A program made the translations under genes and the position numbers. Positions 1-9,171 of a stretch of DNA of 64,000 nt are shown in pieces. The notes beneath the pieces were generated by a model that was given only the letters and a program-made list of their open reading frames with translations, was not told where the DNA came from and did no database searches. Source of the stretch: JAPOUP01 sp026708635 (GTDB taxonomy: Bacteria > Pseudomonadota > Alphaproteobacteria > Rhodobacterales > Rhodobacteraceae); contig OZ241336.1 of NCBI GenBank assembly GCA_965200115.1, positions 1,984,001-2,048,000 of the forward strand, in the 5' to 3' direction. Within the stretch, counting starts at the first letter, position 1. Every line of letters starts with the position of its first letter.

Positions 1-53
1 CGGTCGGGATAGCGTCGAGCGTTGCGCGCCCACATTTTGGCTACCGTTTCCAT
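1..53 (-). CDS. Probable acyl-CoA synthetase (AMP-binding), N-terminal fragment
   Basis: Only the first 17-18 codons lie in the window. The reading frame starts at the ATG on 53-51 and runs off the left edge. The peptide begins METVAKMWARNARRYPDR; an aromatic/Ala-rich helix followed by a PDR motif is how many AMP-dependent acyl-CoA synthetases begin. It starts 3 bases after the stop of the acetoacetate-decarboxylase-like gene, so it is very probably the next gene of the same operon. A CoA ligase would suit the cluster by activating an acid taken up by the TRAP system. The identification rests on a very short peptide plus context. Confidence 0.5.
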   Translation of the reverse strand, partial: METVAKMWARNARRYPD

Positions 54-56
54 ACC

Positions 57-896
57 CTAATCGTCACACCTGCCCTGTTCACATGTGAGTGTCAGTGCGC
101 CCTGCGGCACCAACTGTCGCGTACCTGTCCGGTCGATCACCGCCGAGCCCGTCCCGACAAAAGCGCTCCCCTGTCCAAGGATTGGCAACCCCGCCAAAGC
201 CTCCATAGCATCGAAGGACGCGGGGGCATCACTATAGGCCGGGCTGAAAAGGTCAAAGGTACCTTTACCGGTCCAAACGCGGGCATACTCCCAACGCATC
301 ATGTTAAGCACCGGGTAGTCAGCATCCATATCGCCGCCGGGACTCTGGATCAGTTTCCATCCAAATGCTCCGGCCTCTGCCGTGGCGCCACGCACGCGAT
401 CAAGGCTTTCGCCACTCAATTCGGTCAGATCAAAGACCCTACCTTGCAGCAGATTCGTCCCATATTCGGCGCAGCCAAAACGGATAGCATTACCGCTGTC
501 CTCAACGGGGTCAATCTCTCCCATGAGCTTGGAATGCCCCATATATTCCCTGCCGGAGATCAAAGGCAGCGCATCGCTGACCCAAAGAACGAACATATAG
601 GGCGCGCGTACCGGACCTTCGGCGGAATGAAAAACGCAATTGGCGCTGAGCAGAACCTCGGAATAGGACCGCCCGCCAATGTAATCGACCCCCTCGTATC
701 GCATCCGCGAGAGACGCAGAAACGGATCGCCGTCCAACTCGAAAAAGCGAGGCAAAAGACGAATCAGGCGCTCACGCTCGGTCTCCACCGCGATAGAGAT
801 CGTATGCACACGTTCTACATGGGTCCGGTCAGGGATACGGGTCGGCCCGAACAGCGCAGGCATCAAAAAGCGCTGGTGTTTCAGTAACTCGGTCAT
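57..896 (-). CDS. Acetoacetate decarboxylase-like protein
   Basis: This 279-residue protein has the acetoacetate decarboxylase (ADC) fold signature, including GREYMGHSKLMGEI around residues 115-128. Lys123 sits where ADC has its Schiff-base lysine, although the usual Pro-Lys-Lys is here His-Ser-Lys. Members of this superfamily include true decarboxylases and also hydratase/aldolase-like enzymes of keto acids, so the reaction is not fixed by sequence. It lies 41 bases downstream of a short-chain dehydrogenase and 3 bases before a probable acyl-CoA ligase, within a TRAP/flavoprotein cluster. A role in converting a beta-keto acid or a ring ketone made by the neighbouring dehydrogenases is an inference. 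Confidence 0.8.
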   Translation of the reverse strand: MTELLKHQRFLMPALFGPTRIPDRTHVERVHTISIAVETERERLIRLLPRFFELDGDPFLRLSRMRYEGVDYIGGRSYSEVLLSANCVFHSAEGPVRAPYMFVLWVSDALPLISGREYMGHSKLMGEIDPVEDSGNAIRFGCAEYGTNLLQGRVFDLTELSGESLDRVRGATAEAGAFGWKLIQSPGGDMDADYPVLNMMRWEYARVWTGKGTFDLFSPAYSDAPASFDAMEALAGLPILGQGSAFVGTGSAVIDRTGTRQLVPQGALTLTCEQGRCDD

Positions 897-937
897 CAGG
901 GTAGCTTCCCCATGTTATCTCGGCCGCGGACAGGCAT

Positions 938-1636
938 TCAGCTGAACCACCCACCGTGGATTTTTACGATTTCACTGGTCATATAGCTTGTGCTATCGCC
1001 AGCCAGGAACGCTACCACTTGGGCGATTTCCTTGGGCCTGCCCTGCCGGTTCATCGGCACAACGGAGAGTTGCTGAGCCATTTGTTCGGACGGAAGACTC
1101 TCGGTCATGGGGGTTGCCACCAACCCCGGTGCCACTGCGTTGACGCGGATATTATGAGGCGCAAGTACCCGGCCAAGCGACTTCGTCATCGACATTACCG
1201 CGCCCTTGGAGGTCGAATATTCCACCGTCGGGCTGCCCAAAACGCCGCTGATCGAGGCGAGGTTAACGATACTGCCCCCGCGACCTTCGGCGATCAGTGC
1301 CTTGGCGAAGGTCTGGCAGAAAAAAAACATCGCACGGGCGTTGACGTCGAGCGTCAGGGCATAGTCCTCTGGCGTGACATCCAGAAAATTCGACGGACGG
1401 AAGACCCCGGCGTTGTTCACCAGAACATCCGGCACTCCATCGTCGTCAAAGGTCTTTTCCAGCGCTGCCAGTGCGTCTGGCAGGTTGCTGAGATCGGCCT
1501 GGGCATACGCACCCTTCCAACGCTCTGGCCTTGGGCCCAGGTCCATGCCGACCACCGTGGTCCCCTCTTGCCGGAAGGTCTCGCAAATCGCGTTGCCGAT
1601 AAAGCCCGTGCAGCCTGTCACAATGGCCTGTGTCAT
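938..1636 (-). CDS. Short-chain dehydrogenase/reductase (SDR)
   Basis: The 232-residue classical SDR shows the N-terminal nucleotide loop TGCTGFIG near residue 8 (a variant of TGxxxGxG), the NNAG motif and the catalytic YxxxK as YSTSK with an upstream Ser in NLASISG. The frame stays open upstream to 1873, but that part only overlaps the DctM gene in another frame. The ATG at 1636 has a good ribosome site (AGAGGGGAT) and gives the normal SDR length. It starts 11 bases after dctM, so it is co-transcribed with it. Likely role: NAD(P)-dependent oxidation of an alcohol intermediate of the cluster's unknown substrate. Confidence 0.85.
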   Translation of the reverse strand: MTQAIVTGCTGFIGNAICETFRQEGTTVVGMDLGPRPERWKGAYAQADLSNLPDALAALEKTFDDDGVPDVLVNNAGVFRPSNFLDVTPEDYALTLDVNARAMFFFCQTFAKALIAEGRGGSIVNLASISGVLGSPTVEYSTSKGAVMSMTKSLGRVLAPHNIRVNAVAPGLVATPMTESLPSEQMAQQLSVVPMNRQGRPKEIAQVVAFLAGDSTSYMTSEIVKIHGGWFS

Positions 1637-1647
1637 CTTATCCCCTC

Positions 1648-2961
1648 TTATCGATAGAGCATCTGATAGGGCAGAAAGGTGGATAGCACCGGCAGGCCGA
1701 TGATCAGCGCCATGATGATGATTTCGGCCACCAGGTACCAACCCACGCCACGGAAAATGCTGGTCAGGGGAATCCTGTCGCCTACGACACCTTTCACCAC
1801 ATACACGTTCAGCCCCACGGGCGGAGTCATCATCCCGATTTCTAGATATTTCACGATGATCACTCCGGCCCATATCGGATCAATCCCAGTCTGCTTCATC
1901 ACCGGGAAAAGTACCGGCAGCGTCAGCAGCATCACCCCCAATCCGTCCAGAAAACAACCTAGGATCAGGTATATAACCGAGATCGCCAGGATGATTCCGA
2001 GCGGGCTGAGGCCAAGGTTGATGACCTGCTCCGACAGGTAGAAAGGTACCCCCGCGAAGGCGAAGAACCGCGTCAACAGCATCGCGCCTATGGCCACGAA
2101 GAAGATGCTTGCCGTGCTGACCAGCGTTTCCGAAATGCTGTCGCGGATCGCTTTCCATGTCAGCTTTCCGCGGGCAAAGGCGATTAAGAAGGCGAAGAGG
2201 GCCCCGAGGCAGGCCGCTTCGGTGGCTGTGGCAATTCCGCCGTAGATCGAGCCGATCACGGCTATGACCAGCGCCGGCAAGGGCCAGATCACGGCGAGAG
2301 AGCGCCAGCGTTCACCCCAGGTCACCTGATCGTTCACTGGGGGAGCGATCTTCGGGTTGAGCTTGCAGCGGGTGATTACCATGCCGGAATAAACTAGTGC
2401 GGTCAGGATGCCGGGGATGACGCCCGCCAGAAGCAGGGCACCGATCGAGGTGCCAGTGAACCAACCGTAAAGCACAAAAAGGATCGAAGGCGGGATTAAC
2501 GCGCCAAGCGTACCCGCTGCGGCGACGGACCCGGCGGCCAGACCTGGCTCATACCCGCTGCGCAGCATCTGCGGAATGGCGATACGCCCCATTGCCGCAC
2601 AGGTCGCGAGCGAAGAGCCCGACGCCGCGGCGAAGCCGGCCGAAGCGAAATTCGTCGCCACTGCCAAACCGCCGGGCAGTCGGGACAACCAAAGGCGCGC
2701 AGATTGAAACAGTCCGTGCGTCAGTTCGGTATGGAAGGCAATCGACCCCATAAAGATGAACATCGGCACCGCGCTTAGTGCCCAGTTCGCGCCGAACTCC
2801 ATCGGCATGTCACCAAAGATACCCAAGGCCGCCTCGGGGCCTCGGACGATCACCAACCCGATCAGCGAGACGGAGCCAAGCGCGAGCCCGATCGGTACGC
2901 GCAGTGCCATCACGACCAGAAGGATAGGAATGGCTGTCAGGCCAATGGTCAGGCTATCCAT
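1648..2961 (-). CDS. dctM: TRAP transporter large permease subunit (DctM family)
   Basis: At 437 residues it has the usual DctM length and about a dozen hydrophobic segments. Family features include the N-terminal alternation of Gly/Ala-rich helices, the ATCAAMGRIAIPQM stretch and the PPSILFVLYG helix of the conserved core. DctM forms the sodium-coupled membrane channel of a tripartite ATP-independent periplasmic transporter, together with the small subunit (3013-3555) and the binding protein (5787-6908). The three components are not contiguous: the flavoprotein gene lies between the binding protein and the permeases, but all are on one strand with short gaps. The substrate cannot be read from the sequence; most TRAP systems carry organic acids. 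Confidence 0.92.
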   Translation of the reverse strand: MDSLTIGLTAIPILLVVMALRVPIGLALGSVSLIGLVIVRGPEAALGIFGDMPMEFGANWALSAVPMFIFMGSIAFHTELTHGLFQSARLWLSRLPGGLAVATNFASAGFAAASGSSLATCAAMGRIAIPQMLRSGYEPGLAAGSVAAAGTLGALIPPSILFVLYGWFTGTSIGALLLAGVIPGILTALVYSGMVITRCKLNPKIAPPVNDQVTWGERWRSLAVIWPLPALVIAVIGSIYGGIATATEAACLGALFAFLIAFARGKLTWKAIRDSISETLVSTASIFFVAIGAMLLTRFFAFAGVPFYLSEQVINLGLSPLGIILAISVIYLILGCFLDGLGVMLLTLPVLFPVMKQTGIDPIWAGVIIVKYLEIGMMTPPVGLNVYVVKGVVGDRIPLTSIFRGVGWYLVAEIIIMALIIGLPVLSTFLPYQMLYR

Positions 2962-3012
2962 GTGATGCCCTCTGGGAGGAGCTGCGATCTTGCCCGCGCG
3001 CCATCACTCCGC

Positions 3013-3555
3013 CTATAGATTCATTTCAGCCTGATGACGGCGGAATTGCGGCTCGCCCTCACCTGTAGCGACGAAAAACGCGTCGGAAATGGCTTGGAGC
3101 AGGAAGACGAGAAACATTACGCCAAAGCTGATGACGAGAAACCAACGCGCGGGCCAGACTGGCAGGAAGGCAACATAGATATCCTTAAATTCTCGTGCGT
3201 GGGTGGCATCGACAGCTTCGCCAAAAACCAGCCAGGTTAAGAGGCCGACATAGACCATGCCGATCGCACAGGCAGCCATATCGAGCGCAGCTTTCGCGCG
3301 GTCGTTGAGGCGCATGGTAAAGAGGTCGACCATCACATTCTGCCGCCGCGCCTGCACGTAGGCGATGGGCAGGTAGATCATTGCCACCATCATGTATGAG
3401 GAAACTATCTCAAGCGTGCCCGGGATCGGTTCGGACAAGAGATATCGTCCAAACACGTCGGCGCAGATCAGCAGCATCGTTCCGACCAGTGCGACAGCAC
3501 CAAACCACAAAATCACTACGCTCAGGCGCTCAATCCAGTCTTCAAGGCGTTGCAT
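3013..3555 (-). CDS. dctQ: TRAP transporter small permease subunit (DctQ family)
   Basis: The 180-residue protein has four hydrophobic segments and the DctQ hallmark region around ADVFGRYLLSEPIPG near residues 28-42. DctQ associates with DctM in the inner membrane and is needed for transport. It ends 51 bases before dctM. The 112-base gap upstream, before the flavoprotein gene's stop, is markedly AT-rich and could carry an internal promoter for the permease-SDR-ADC half of the cluster. Confidence 0.9.
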   Translation of the reverse strand: MQRLEDWIERLSVVILWFGAVALVGTMLLICADVFGRYLLSEPIPGTLEIVSSYMMVAMIYLPIAYVQARRQNVMVDLFTMRLNDRAKAALDMAACAIGMVYVGLLTWLVFGEAVDATHAREFKDIYVAFLPVWPARWFLVISFGVMFLVFLLQAISDAFFVATGEGEPQFRRHQAEMNL

Positions 3556-3667
3556 CAGCCCTCCTGACCCACCGGGAACGGGCGTCGGGATGGATTTCCC
3601 CTATTTTTCCCAACATACCGGTACCCTAGATTTATGATTTGTATTATATGGTAATAGAATCAATTAT

Positions 3668-5689
3668 TTATCCCATTTCGGCTAACTCGGTCACGGCTAT
3701 ATAGGCGTCCCGCACGGCATCCCCGATGCGCCTAATCTTGCGGGCATCCCCGATCACCTTCACAGACAGACCCTTGGCCACTAGGGCGGCCTCCAAACCG
3801 CTTCCTTCAATTCGACCGGCGGCCATCAGGACCATATCCACGGGCAAACGTCGCTCCCGCCCCATCCGGGTCGAGGTCACGATGGCCTCTCCGCCCTCAA
3901 TCCCCGTGATCCGGCTGTGCTCATGCACCGTCACACGAACCGAGTTTTGCAGGCGTTCCAAAAGGGCAAGGCGGAAAATGTATTCTGCATTCCGCGCCAA
4001 GCCATCGGCGGAGGACCGTGTCAGTAAGACAACCTCAGCCCCGCGCGACGCTAAAAGCTCTGCCGCCTCGCAACCGGTTTCCCCACCGCCCTGCACCAGA
4101 ACCTTGCGGCCGGTCCAATCCTCGTCCGTCTCGGCTTTGTCGATCAGGTAATCATACGCGCTTTGCACCGCATCCTCGGGTTCTAGCCCGATGGAGCGGT
4201 TCCGCTCCACCGCGCCCGTAGCCAGCAGCACCGCCGACGGCGAAATTGCCGCGATCTCATCGGGACTTGGCATCTGGCCAAGGCGCAGGTCAATCCCTGC
4301 GCGTATTACCTTGGTCGCCAGATACTCCAGATACCAATGCAGCTTTTCTTTGTTCGGCGGCGCGGAGGCCGAAATCAGCGTACCGCCTAGCCGGTCCCGC
4401 TTTTCGAAGAGAACAGGTTTGAACCCGGCATCCTTTAGCTGCAAGGCAGCCACCATCCCGCCGGGGCCAGCGCCGACCACGACAACAACCCGCCCCTGCC
4501 CCGCATCCGCCGGAATCCGCGGCGCAAGCTCATTGCCCGCGCGGACATTCTCGGCGCAGCCGAAGCCGGTGGGTGTGTCAGGACCGCCGATGCACCAGTT
4601 ACAGGAGGTACAGGCAAGGATTTCCGAAACCCGTCCTTGGCGGGCCTTGTCGGCCCAATGCGGATCGGCCAAGAGAGGACGGCCGAGCGCGATCAAATCG
4701 GTTTCACCCCGCGCAATCGCCTCATCGGCCATTTCGGGCCAGCGGATCTGTCCCACCGCCGTCACGGGAACACCTGCCGCCGCACGGATGCGGCGGGCAA
4801 GGTCCAGACGCGCGCCTTCGGGGGCAGACATCGGTTCAATCATATACGCGAGCGACTCGCCGATCCCGGCGGAGACATGCAGCAGGTCCACGCCCGCCGT
4901 GACCAACCGAGGTACTATCTTTTCGCTGTCTTCAATTGTCAGACCACCCTCGACATATTCAGCGGCCGAGAAACGGTAGCTGAGCGCTCGATCACAGCCG
5001 ATCTCGGTGCGGATGGCCTTGACCACGGCACATGGGAATCTGAGGCGCCGCTCGAAATCTCCACCCCAGTCATCCTCTCGCCGATTGGTGAACGGCGAGA
5101 GAAAGCTTTGCAACAGATAACTATGCGCGCCATGCAACTCGATGACATCATATCCAGCCTTCACCGCACGACCTGCCGCTTGCGCAAATTTCTCGATCAG
5201 ACGCTCGATCTCCTCAGGTCCAAGAGCCCGCGCACCACCATTTCCGGCATACGTGGTGGACCCAAACGGACTAGCCGAGACTGGTTGGTTGCCTTTGTTG
5301 TAATCTGGCGATGTCTGGCGCCCGGAATGTTGCAACTGGATGGCAGGTGTCGCGCCTTCGGTGCGGATCAGATCGCTTAGACGTTTGTGGGCATCTATAT
5401 AGCGATCCTCATCCAGCAAAAGTTGGCGGGGATTGGATCGCCCCTCACGGCTATCGATGCAATTGTATTCCACGGTGATCATCCCGGTTCCGCCCGCTGC
5501 ACGCTCGCGATAATAGGCGGCGGATCCCTCGGAAACCGTCCCATCTAGATTGCCCAATTTACTGGCCATCGGTGCCATGACGATACGGTTGCGGACCGTT
5601 ATGCCGCGGATCGTCAGGGGGCTGAACAGTGCGGGAAAATCCGCTTCTCGCCCGCGGGGAGGGGTATATTTACTGAGGACCAGGGTCAT
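3668..5689 (-). CDS. Old Yellow Enzyme-type NADH:flavin oxidoreductase fused to an FAD/NAD domain
   Basis: The start at 5689 gives 673 residues, the size of 2,4-dienoyl-CoA reductase, trimethylamine dehydrogenase and related two-part flavoproteins. The upstream frame to 6181 is only an alternative frame of the DctP gene. The N-terminal FMN TIM barrel starts near LFSPLTIRGITVRNRIVMAP and has IELHGAHSYLLQSFLSP. It is followed by the CTSCNWCIG...C cysteine set, which binds a 4Fe-4S cluster in this family. The C-terminal half has the dinucleotide loop VVVVGAGPGGM and a second one in LVQGGGETGCEAAELL. Expected chemistry: NAD(P)H-driven reduction of an alkene conjugated to a carbonyl or CoA thioester, or oxidative N-demethylation. 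Context with SDRs and a CoA ligase favours an enoate-type reductase (inference). Confidence 0.85.
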   Translation of the reverse strand: MTLVLSKYTPPRGREADFPALFSPLTIRGITVRNRIVMAPMASKLGNLDGTVSEGSAAYYRERAAGGTGMITVEYNCIDSREGRSNPRQLLLDEDRYIDAHKRLSDLIRTEGATPAIQLQHSGRQTSPDYNKGNQPVSASPFGSTTYAGNGGARALGPEEIERLIEKFAQAAGRAVKAGYDVIELHGAHSYLLQSFLSPFTNRREDDWGGDFERRLRFPCAVVKAIRTEIGCDRALSYRFSAAEYVEGGLTIEDSEKIVPRLVTAGVDLLHVSAGIGESLAYMIEPMSAPEGARLDLARRIRAAAGVPVTAVGQIRWPEMADEAIARGETDLIALGRPLLADPHWADKARQGRVSEILACTSCNWCIGGPDTPTGFGCAENVRAGNELAPRIPADAGQGRVVVVVGAGPGGMVAALQLKDAGFKPVLFEKRDRLGGTLISASAPPNKEKLHWYLEYLATKVIRAGIDLRLGQMPSPDEIAAISPSAVLLATGAVERNRSIGLEPEDAVQSAYDYLIDKAETDEDWTGRKVLVQGGGETGCEAAELLASRGAEVVLLTRSSADGLARNAEYIFRLALLERLQNSVRVTVHEHSRITGIEGGEAIVTSTRMGRERRLPVDMVLMAAGRIEGSGLEAALVAKGLSVKVIGDARKIRRIGDAVRDAYIAVTELAEMG

Positions 5690-5786
5690 GTCCGGGTGTG
5701 GTTTAGTGTCGTGGTCTATCACGGAGGGACGCGATAAAGGCTGCCGGGGGACGCAGGCAGGCCCAGCCCCCCGGTTTTGATCTGGG

Positions 5787-6908
5787 TTATTCCACAGAGA
5801 TCTGCGAATAGATGTTATCGTAAAGCGCTTGGGCGTACTGATCCCATTGCGCGTCCGACCAAGGAGCATCGCCGATGTCCTTGATGATATTATCCCACTT
5901 GGCGAAGTTTGCCTTGTAGGCCTCGACCACCGCTTCGGGGTTCTCGACGCCGCGCTCAATCGCCGCCCTGATAGCCGAGTCGAACTGGGTCTCATTGAAG
6001 GCCCGCGCCGCTGCCGCGAGTTCGTCGGATGGCTGGTTGACCACAAGGCCATGCTCAGAGGATGCGGTGCTGACCGCCTCGTTGCGGATTCGTAAAACCT
6101 CGCGGCTGTGCTCAGCCATGGCCAAGGGGATATTGTCGAGCCAAGCGCGCTTGGTCTCTGCCGGAAAATCGTTCCAGACATCCATGTTCACGGTGATCAG
6201 GCCGTAGGCGTTATAGGTACCCAGCGACAGCTCGGTGACGGTATTGGCGACGTCCCAAAGGTTAATCTGGGCAAAGACCGAAGCACCCAAAAGCGCACAA
6301 TCGATTTGACCCCGCTGCATTGCCTCATAAACCTCACCGTAGGTAATGTTCACCGTGGTCCCGCCGATGAAGTTGACAAAGCGCCCGATCGCGCCACTTC
6401 CACGGGTGCGGATACCTTTGAAATCTTCGGCTTCGAAGACATTGTGGTCGCGGCATATCACGTCATAGGTGTCGGTCGCCATGTTGGTCAGGAATTTGAT
6501 CCCGACCTTCTCCATCTCGGCGTCGCATTGCGGGCAGTCCAGCAGCATCGTCGCCGTGGTTGTCGCCGAAGAAACGAGAGTATCGGGACCCGGCATGTCA
6601 CCAATCAGAGCCATGGCCGGGATTTCCGAGGGCGCGTAGGCATAGATCAAGATGCCCGAATCCGCCGATCCCGATGCCACAGCGCTGATCGCGTTGCCGG
6701 CCGAGGCCACGGCTCCGCCAGGAATGACCCGGAAGTTGGTGCCGTCGGGCATCGAAGGTGCGACGCGCTCAAAGTAATTCTCCATAACCCAATGATCGTG
6801 GATCGCCGCAGGAGAATGCGACGTGTAGATAAAGTCCTTTGCCAAAGCTGGCGTCCCGCCGACCGCCGCCGCAAGAACCGCAGCTGTTATCCTGGTTACA
6901 TCTGTCAC
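5787..6908 (-). CDS. dctP: TRAP transporter substrate-binding protein (DctP family)
   Basis: The chosen start is the GTG at 6908, 8 bases after AGGAGG, giving 373 residues beginning VTDVTRITAAVLAAAVG; the frame upstream belongs to the preceding SDR region. Residues 1-22 form a short signal peptide ending at ALAKDF, for export to the periplasm. The mature part has the DctP pattern, with DFKGIRTRGSGAIGRFVNFIGGT corresponding to the conserved substrate-arginine region and GEVYEAMQRGQIDCAL to the hinge-side motif. A Cys pair in LLDCPQCDAE, with a third Cys in DVICRDH, is unusual for a DctP protein. It would deliver its ligand to the DctQM permease encoded downstream. Confidence 0.88.
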   Translation of the reverse strand: MTDVTRITAAVLAAAVGGTPALAKDFIYTSHSPAAIHDHWVMENYFERVAPSMPDGTNFRVIPGGAVASAGNAISAVASGSADSGILIYAYAPSEIPAMALIGDMPGPDTLVSSATTTATMLLDCPQCDAEMEKVGIKFLTNMATDTYDVICRDHNVFEAEDFKGIRTRGSGAIGRFVNFIGGTTVNITYGEVYEAMQRGQIDCALLGASVFAQINLWDVANTVTELSLGTYNAYGLITVNMDVWNDFPAETKRAWLDNIPLAMAEHSREVLRIRNEAVSTASSEHGLVVNQPSDELAAAARAFNETQFDSAIRAAIERGVENPEAVVEAYKANFAKWDNIIKDIGDAPWSDAQWDQYAQALYDNIYSQISVE

Positions 6909-6943
6909 TCTCAATTCCTCCTTTTGGTTTTGGTAAACGCGTC

Positions 6944-7729
6944 TCAGCTGGCCAGCCCGCCGGCATCCACCGGGATCACCGATCCGGTAAGAAGTGAGGC
7001 GAGATCGCTCACGCAAAACAGAACAACACGCGCGACATCATCGGGTTGCGCGATCCGCCCGAGCGGAAGGCTTGAGACGTAATATTGGACAGTGTCCGGC
7101 AGATCATTGCTTTGCGCAGCAATTCCGGGTGTTTGCACCAGAGTAGGAGCGACACCCATTACGCGTATGTTCTTCGGCCCCAATTCGATGGCAAGGCAAC
7201 GCGTCAGTCCCACCACCGCATGTTTTGAGGCCGCGTAATGGGCGAGGTTGGCGCGACCTCGAAGACCCGCGGTTGAGGCGACATTGATTATCACCCCGCC
7301 ATGTCCTGAACGAGCCATATGGCTGGCCGCCGCCTGCGCACCAAAAAAAGCGCCGTCGGCGTTCACCTTCATGACCTCGCGCCAGGCATCGGGCGTTATA
7401 TCGAGCGCCGCCTTGAAGGGGAAAATGCCCGCATTATTGACCCAAATATCCAAATCCCCCACCTCAGCCGCAAGTGTTTGCACTGAAGCTATATCAGAAA
7501 CATCGCAGCGAAAGGCGGTCGCAACAGTCCTGCCAGCCTTACCATTGATCCGTGCAGCCATGTCCATGGCGCGAGCGGTATCGATATCTGAAACAACGGC
7601 TTCGGCGCCGGCCTCGGCCAAGCGCGCGGCAATTGCTGCGCCAATGCCCTGACCGGCGCCGGTCACCACGGCACGCTTTCCTTTCAAGCTGATCAAGTCA
7701 TGCAGGCTTGGGCCGGCCGCGGAAGACAT
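6944..7729 (-). CDS. Short-chain dehydrogenase/reductase (SDR)
   Basis: A classical SDR of about 261 residues: TGAGQGIG cofactor loop, NNAG, catalytic Ser in NVASTAG, YAASK and a C-terminal GSVIPVDAGG. Three start codons are possible: ATG 7759, ATG 7738, or ATG 7729 (with a GTG at 7732). The GAAAGGA ribosome site at the proper distance favours 7729/7732. It is the first gene of the TRAP cluster and is followed after 35 bases by dctP. The AT-rich stretch upstream (7740-7900) probably holds the cluster promoter. It is distinct from the SDR at 938-1636, so the pathway seems to use two separate NAD(P)-dependent steps. Confidence 0.85.
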   Translation of the reverse strand: MSSAAGPSLHDLISLKGKRAVVTGAGQGIGAAIAARLAEAGAEAVVSDIDTARAMDMAARINGKAGRTVATAFRCDVSDIASVQTLAAEVGDLDIWVNNAGIFPFKAALDITPDAWREVMKVNADGAFFGAQAAASHMARSGHGGVIINVASTAGLRGRANLAHYAASKHAVVGLTRCLAIELGPKNIRVMGVAPTLVQTPGIAAQSNDLPDTVQYYVSSLPLGRIAQPDDVARVVLFCVSDLASLLTGSVIPVDAGGLAS

Positions 7730-8052
7730 CACGGACATTCCTTTCAAGAGTATTCTCATATAATGGAAAAAACCTTGTCAATATATTCATGTAAAAAATC
7801 TCGATTTTAGAATACTTTTCTATTAAGTATCTATAATATAATGACTTAATGTATAGCATCATCCATAACGAACGCCGCTCTCAGAATATATAGTCTTACA
7901 TAATGACAATAGTGCCAATCCGAGCAGTGGGAGAACCATCACCGTGAGGAGGTGCGTAATGAATCACCGAGTGGAAAACCTTGAGGAGCCCGGCGCACAC
8001 GGAAGCTGAGCCGAGGCTGAGGAGCCCGGCCATCTGAGCCGAGGCTCGGCCA
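7730..8052. promoter_or_regulatory. Intergenic region: AT-rich probable promoter of the TRAP cluster and GC-rich repeats after iclR
   Basis: Positions 7755-7900 are strongly AT-rich compared with the surroundings and lie directly upstream of the first cluster gene, as expected for its promoter and IclR operator. No clear -35/-10 pair was fixed. Positions 7980-8052, just after the IclR stop, contain repeated GAGCCGAGGCT and GAGGAGCCCGGC units that can fold into GC-rich hairpins and may end iclR transcription. Confidence 0.35.
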
Positions 8053-8871
8053 TCAGTTCTGCGCGACATCTTCAACCAAACGGCCCGCTTGACGGATTTC
8101 CTGGCGAACAATGTCCAGAATTTCGTCAATCTGCCCGATCTTCACGGACGTTTCGGGCGCAGCGATGGAGATCGCAAATTTCGGCGCGTTCAGGGTGCAG
8201 GGGACAAGACACGCGACGCCAAGCACGCCACTCAGGACGTTTCCGTGGCTGATCGCCCCGCCACGTTTCCTTGCGTCCATGGCCAATTCATATGCGCAAC
8301 CGCCCGCGAGCTTCGGGTAAGCTTCGTAGGCCACGTCCAAGGCCTGTGTGATGCGCCTGATTTCGCTTTCCTCGTATCCGGACAGCAATGCGATGCCGCC
8401 CGTTCCGATACCGAGCGCACGGCGTTGGCCGACCTCGATGGGCAAGGCGCGCAGAACGCCACGCCCCTCCATACGATAGGTGCAAACCGACTCCATTCCA
8501 TTGCGGGTAAGTAGGTAACTGGTGTGTCCGGTCCGTGCCGCAACGTGGTCAACCGCGTGCCGCCATGGCATCGCGTCCGGCAGGTCACCGTCAATGCAAA
8601 GGCTCAATTCCCAGGCCAGACGGCCAACCCTGTAACGATCCGACTCCACAGCCTTCTGCAAAAAACCCACATCCCGCAATGCGCGGACCACCCTGTGCGC
8701 CGTGGATCGTGTCAAAGACAGCTCCTGCCCGATGCTCGTTACGGATACCCCACGGGTCCCCTCGCGCGCCGCAATCCGTAAGATCTCGGCAACTCGTTGA
8801 ATGGATTGCGTCCCGCCCACTACACGATCTTCGGCTAGACTGGCATTCTGCGCCCGCGCATTGTCGCCCAC
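8053..8871 (-). CDS. IclR-family transcriptional regulator
   Basis: This 272-residue regulator has an N-terminal winged helix (about residues 22-85, with TSIGQELSLTRSTAHRVVRAL as recognition region) and a C-terminal IclR effector domain of GAF-like fold (TGHTSYLLTRNG, PIEVGQRRALGIGTGGIAL, MDARKRGGAISHGNVLSGV). IclR proteins usually bind small organic acids and control a neighbouring catabolic operon. Here the gene lies upstream of, and in the same direction as, the TRAP cluster, separated by the AT-rich promoter candidate, and the thioesterase gene is divergent on the other side. It is the obvious local regulator of both. Confidence 0.9.
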   Translation of the reverse strand: MGDNARAQNASLAEDRVVGGTQSIQRVAEILRIAAREGTRGVSVTSIGQELSLTRSTAHRVVRALRDVGFLQKAVESDRYRVGRLAWELSLCIDGDLPDAMPWRHAVDHVAARTGHTSYLLTRNGMESVCTYRMEGRGVLRALPIEVGQRRALGIGTGGIALLSGYEESEIRRITQALDVAYEAYPKLAGGCAYELAMDARKRGGAISHGNVLSGVLGVACLVPCTLNAPKFAISIAAPETSVKIGQIDEILDIVRQEIRQAGRLVEDVAQN

Positions 8872-9171
8872 AACGCGTCTCCTGTTTGCTGTTTCAGACA
8901 GAATAGCAGTATGTCATTATGTGGCAATTTTCCGCCACCTTTGATCGCATATCTCAAATTTCCTTATTCTCAATTTGGGCCAGTTTGACATTCATGATGC
9001 CGCGACCATCCCGGGGAGCCGCCCGGTTCAGTTTGGCACCGCTTTCAAACGCGATACCCCTATGGAATGGCCCGCGAGATCTTGATTTATTTTGTGAGAT
9101 GCCAGTAGAAACCGGCTCGGACGCGCTTATCACGGCGGTAAGGCTGACGGCACTCGAGGACTTGGGCGACT
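8872..9171. other. Intergenic region between iclR and the thioesterase gene
   Basis: This region holds the divergent promoters for iclR and the thioesterase gene; no confident elements could be placed. A plus-strand frame (8919-9188) overlaps the thioesterase start by 17 bases. Its last 30 codons (MPVETGSDALITAVRL onward) look protein-like, so it may be the remnant of a gene that once preceded the thioesterase. No family was recognised. Confidence 0.3.

Noticed and set aside
1637..1873. N-terminal extension of the SDR gene
   Set aside because: It overlaps dctM in another frame, shows no SDR homology, and the start at 1636 has a good ribosome site.
5690..6181. 164-residue N-terminal extension of the OYE-type protein
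   Set aside because: The extension is an alternative frame of dctP; family proteins begin at the ATG chosen at 5689.
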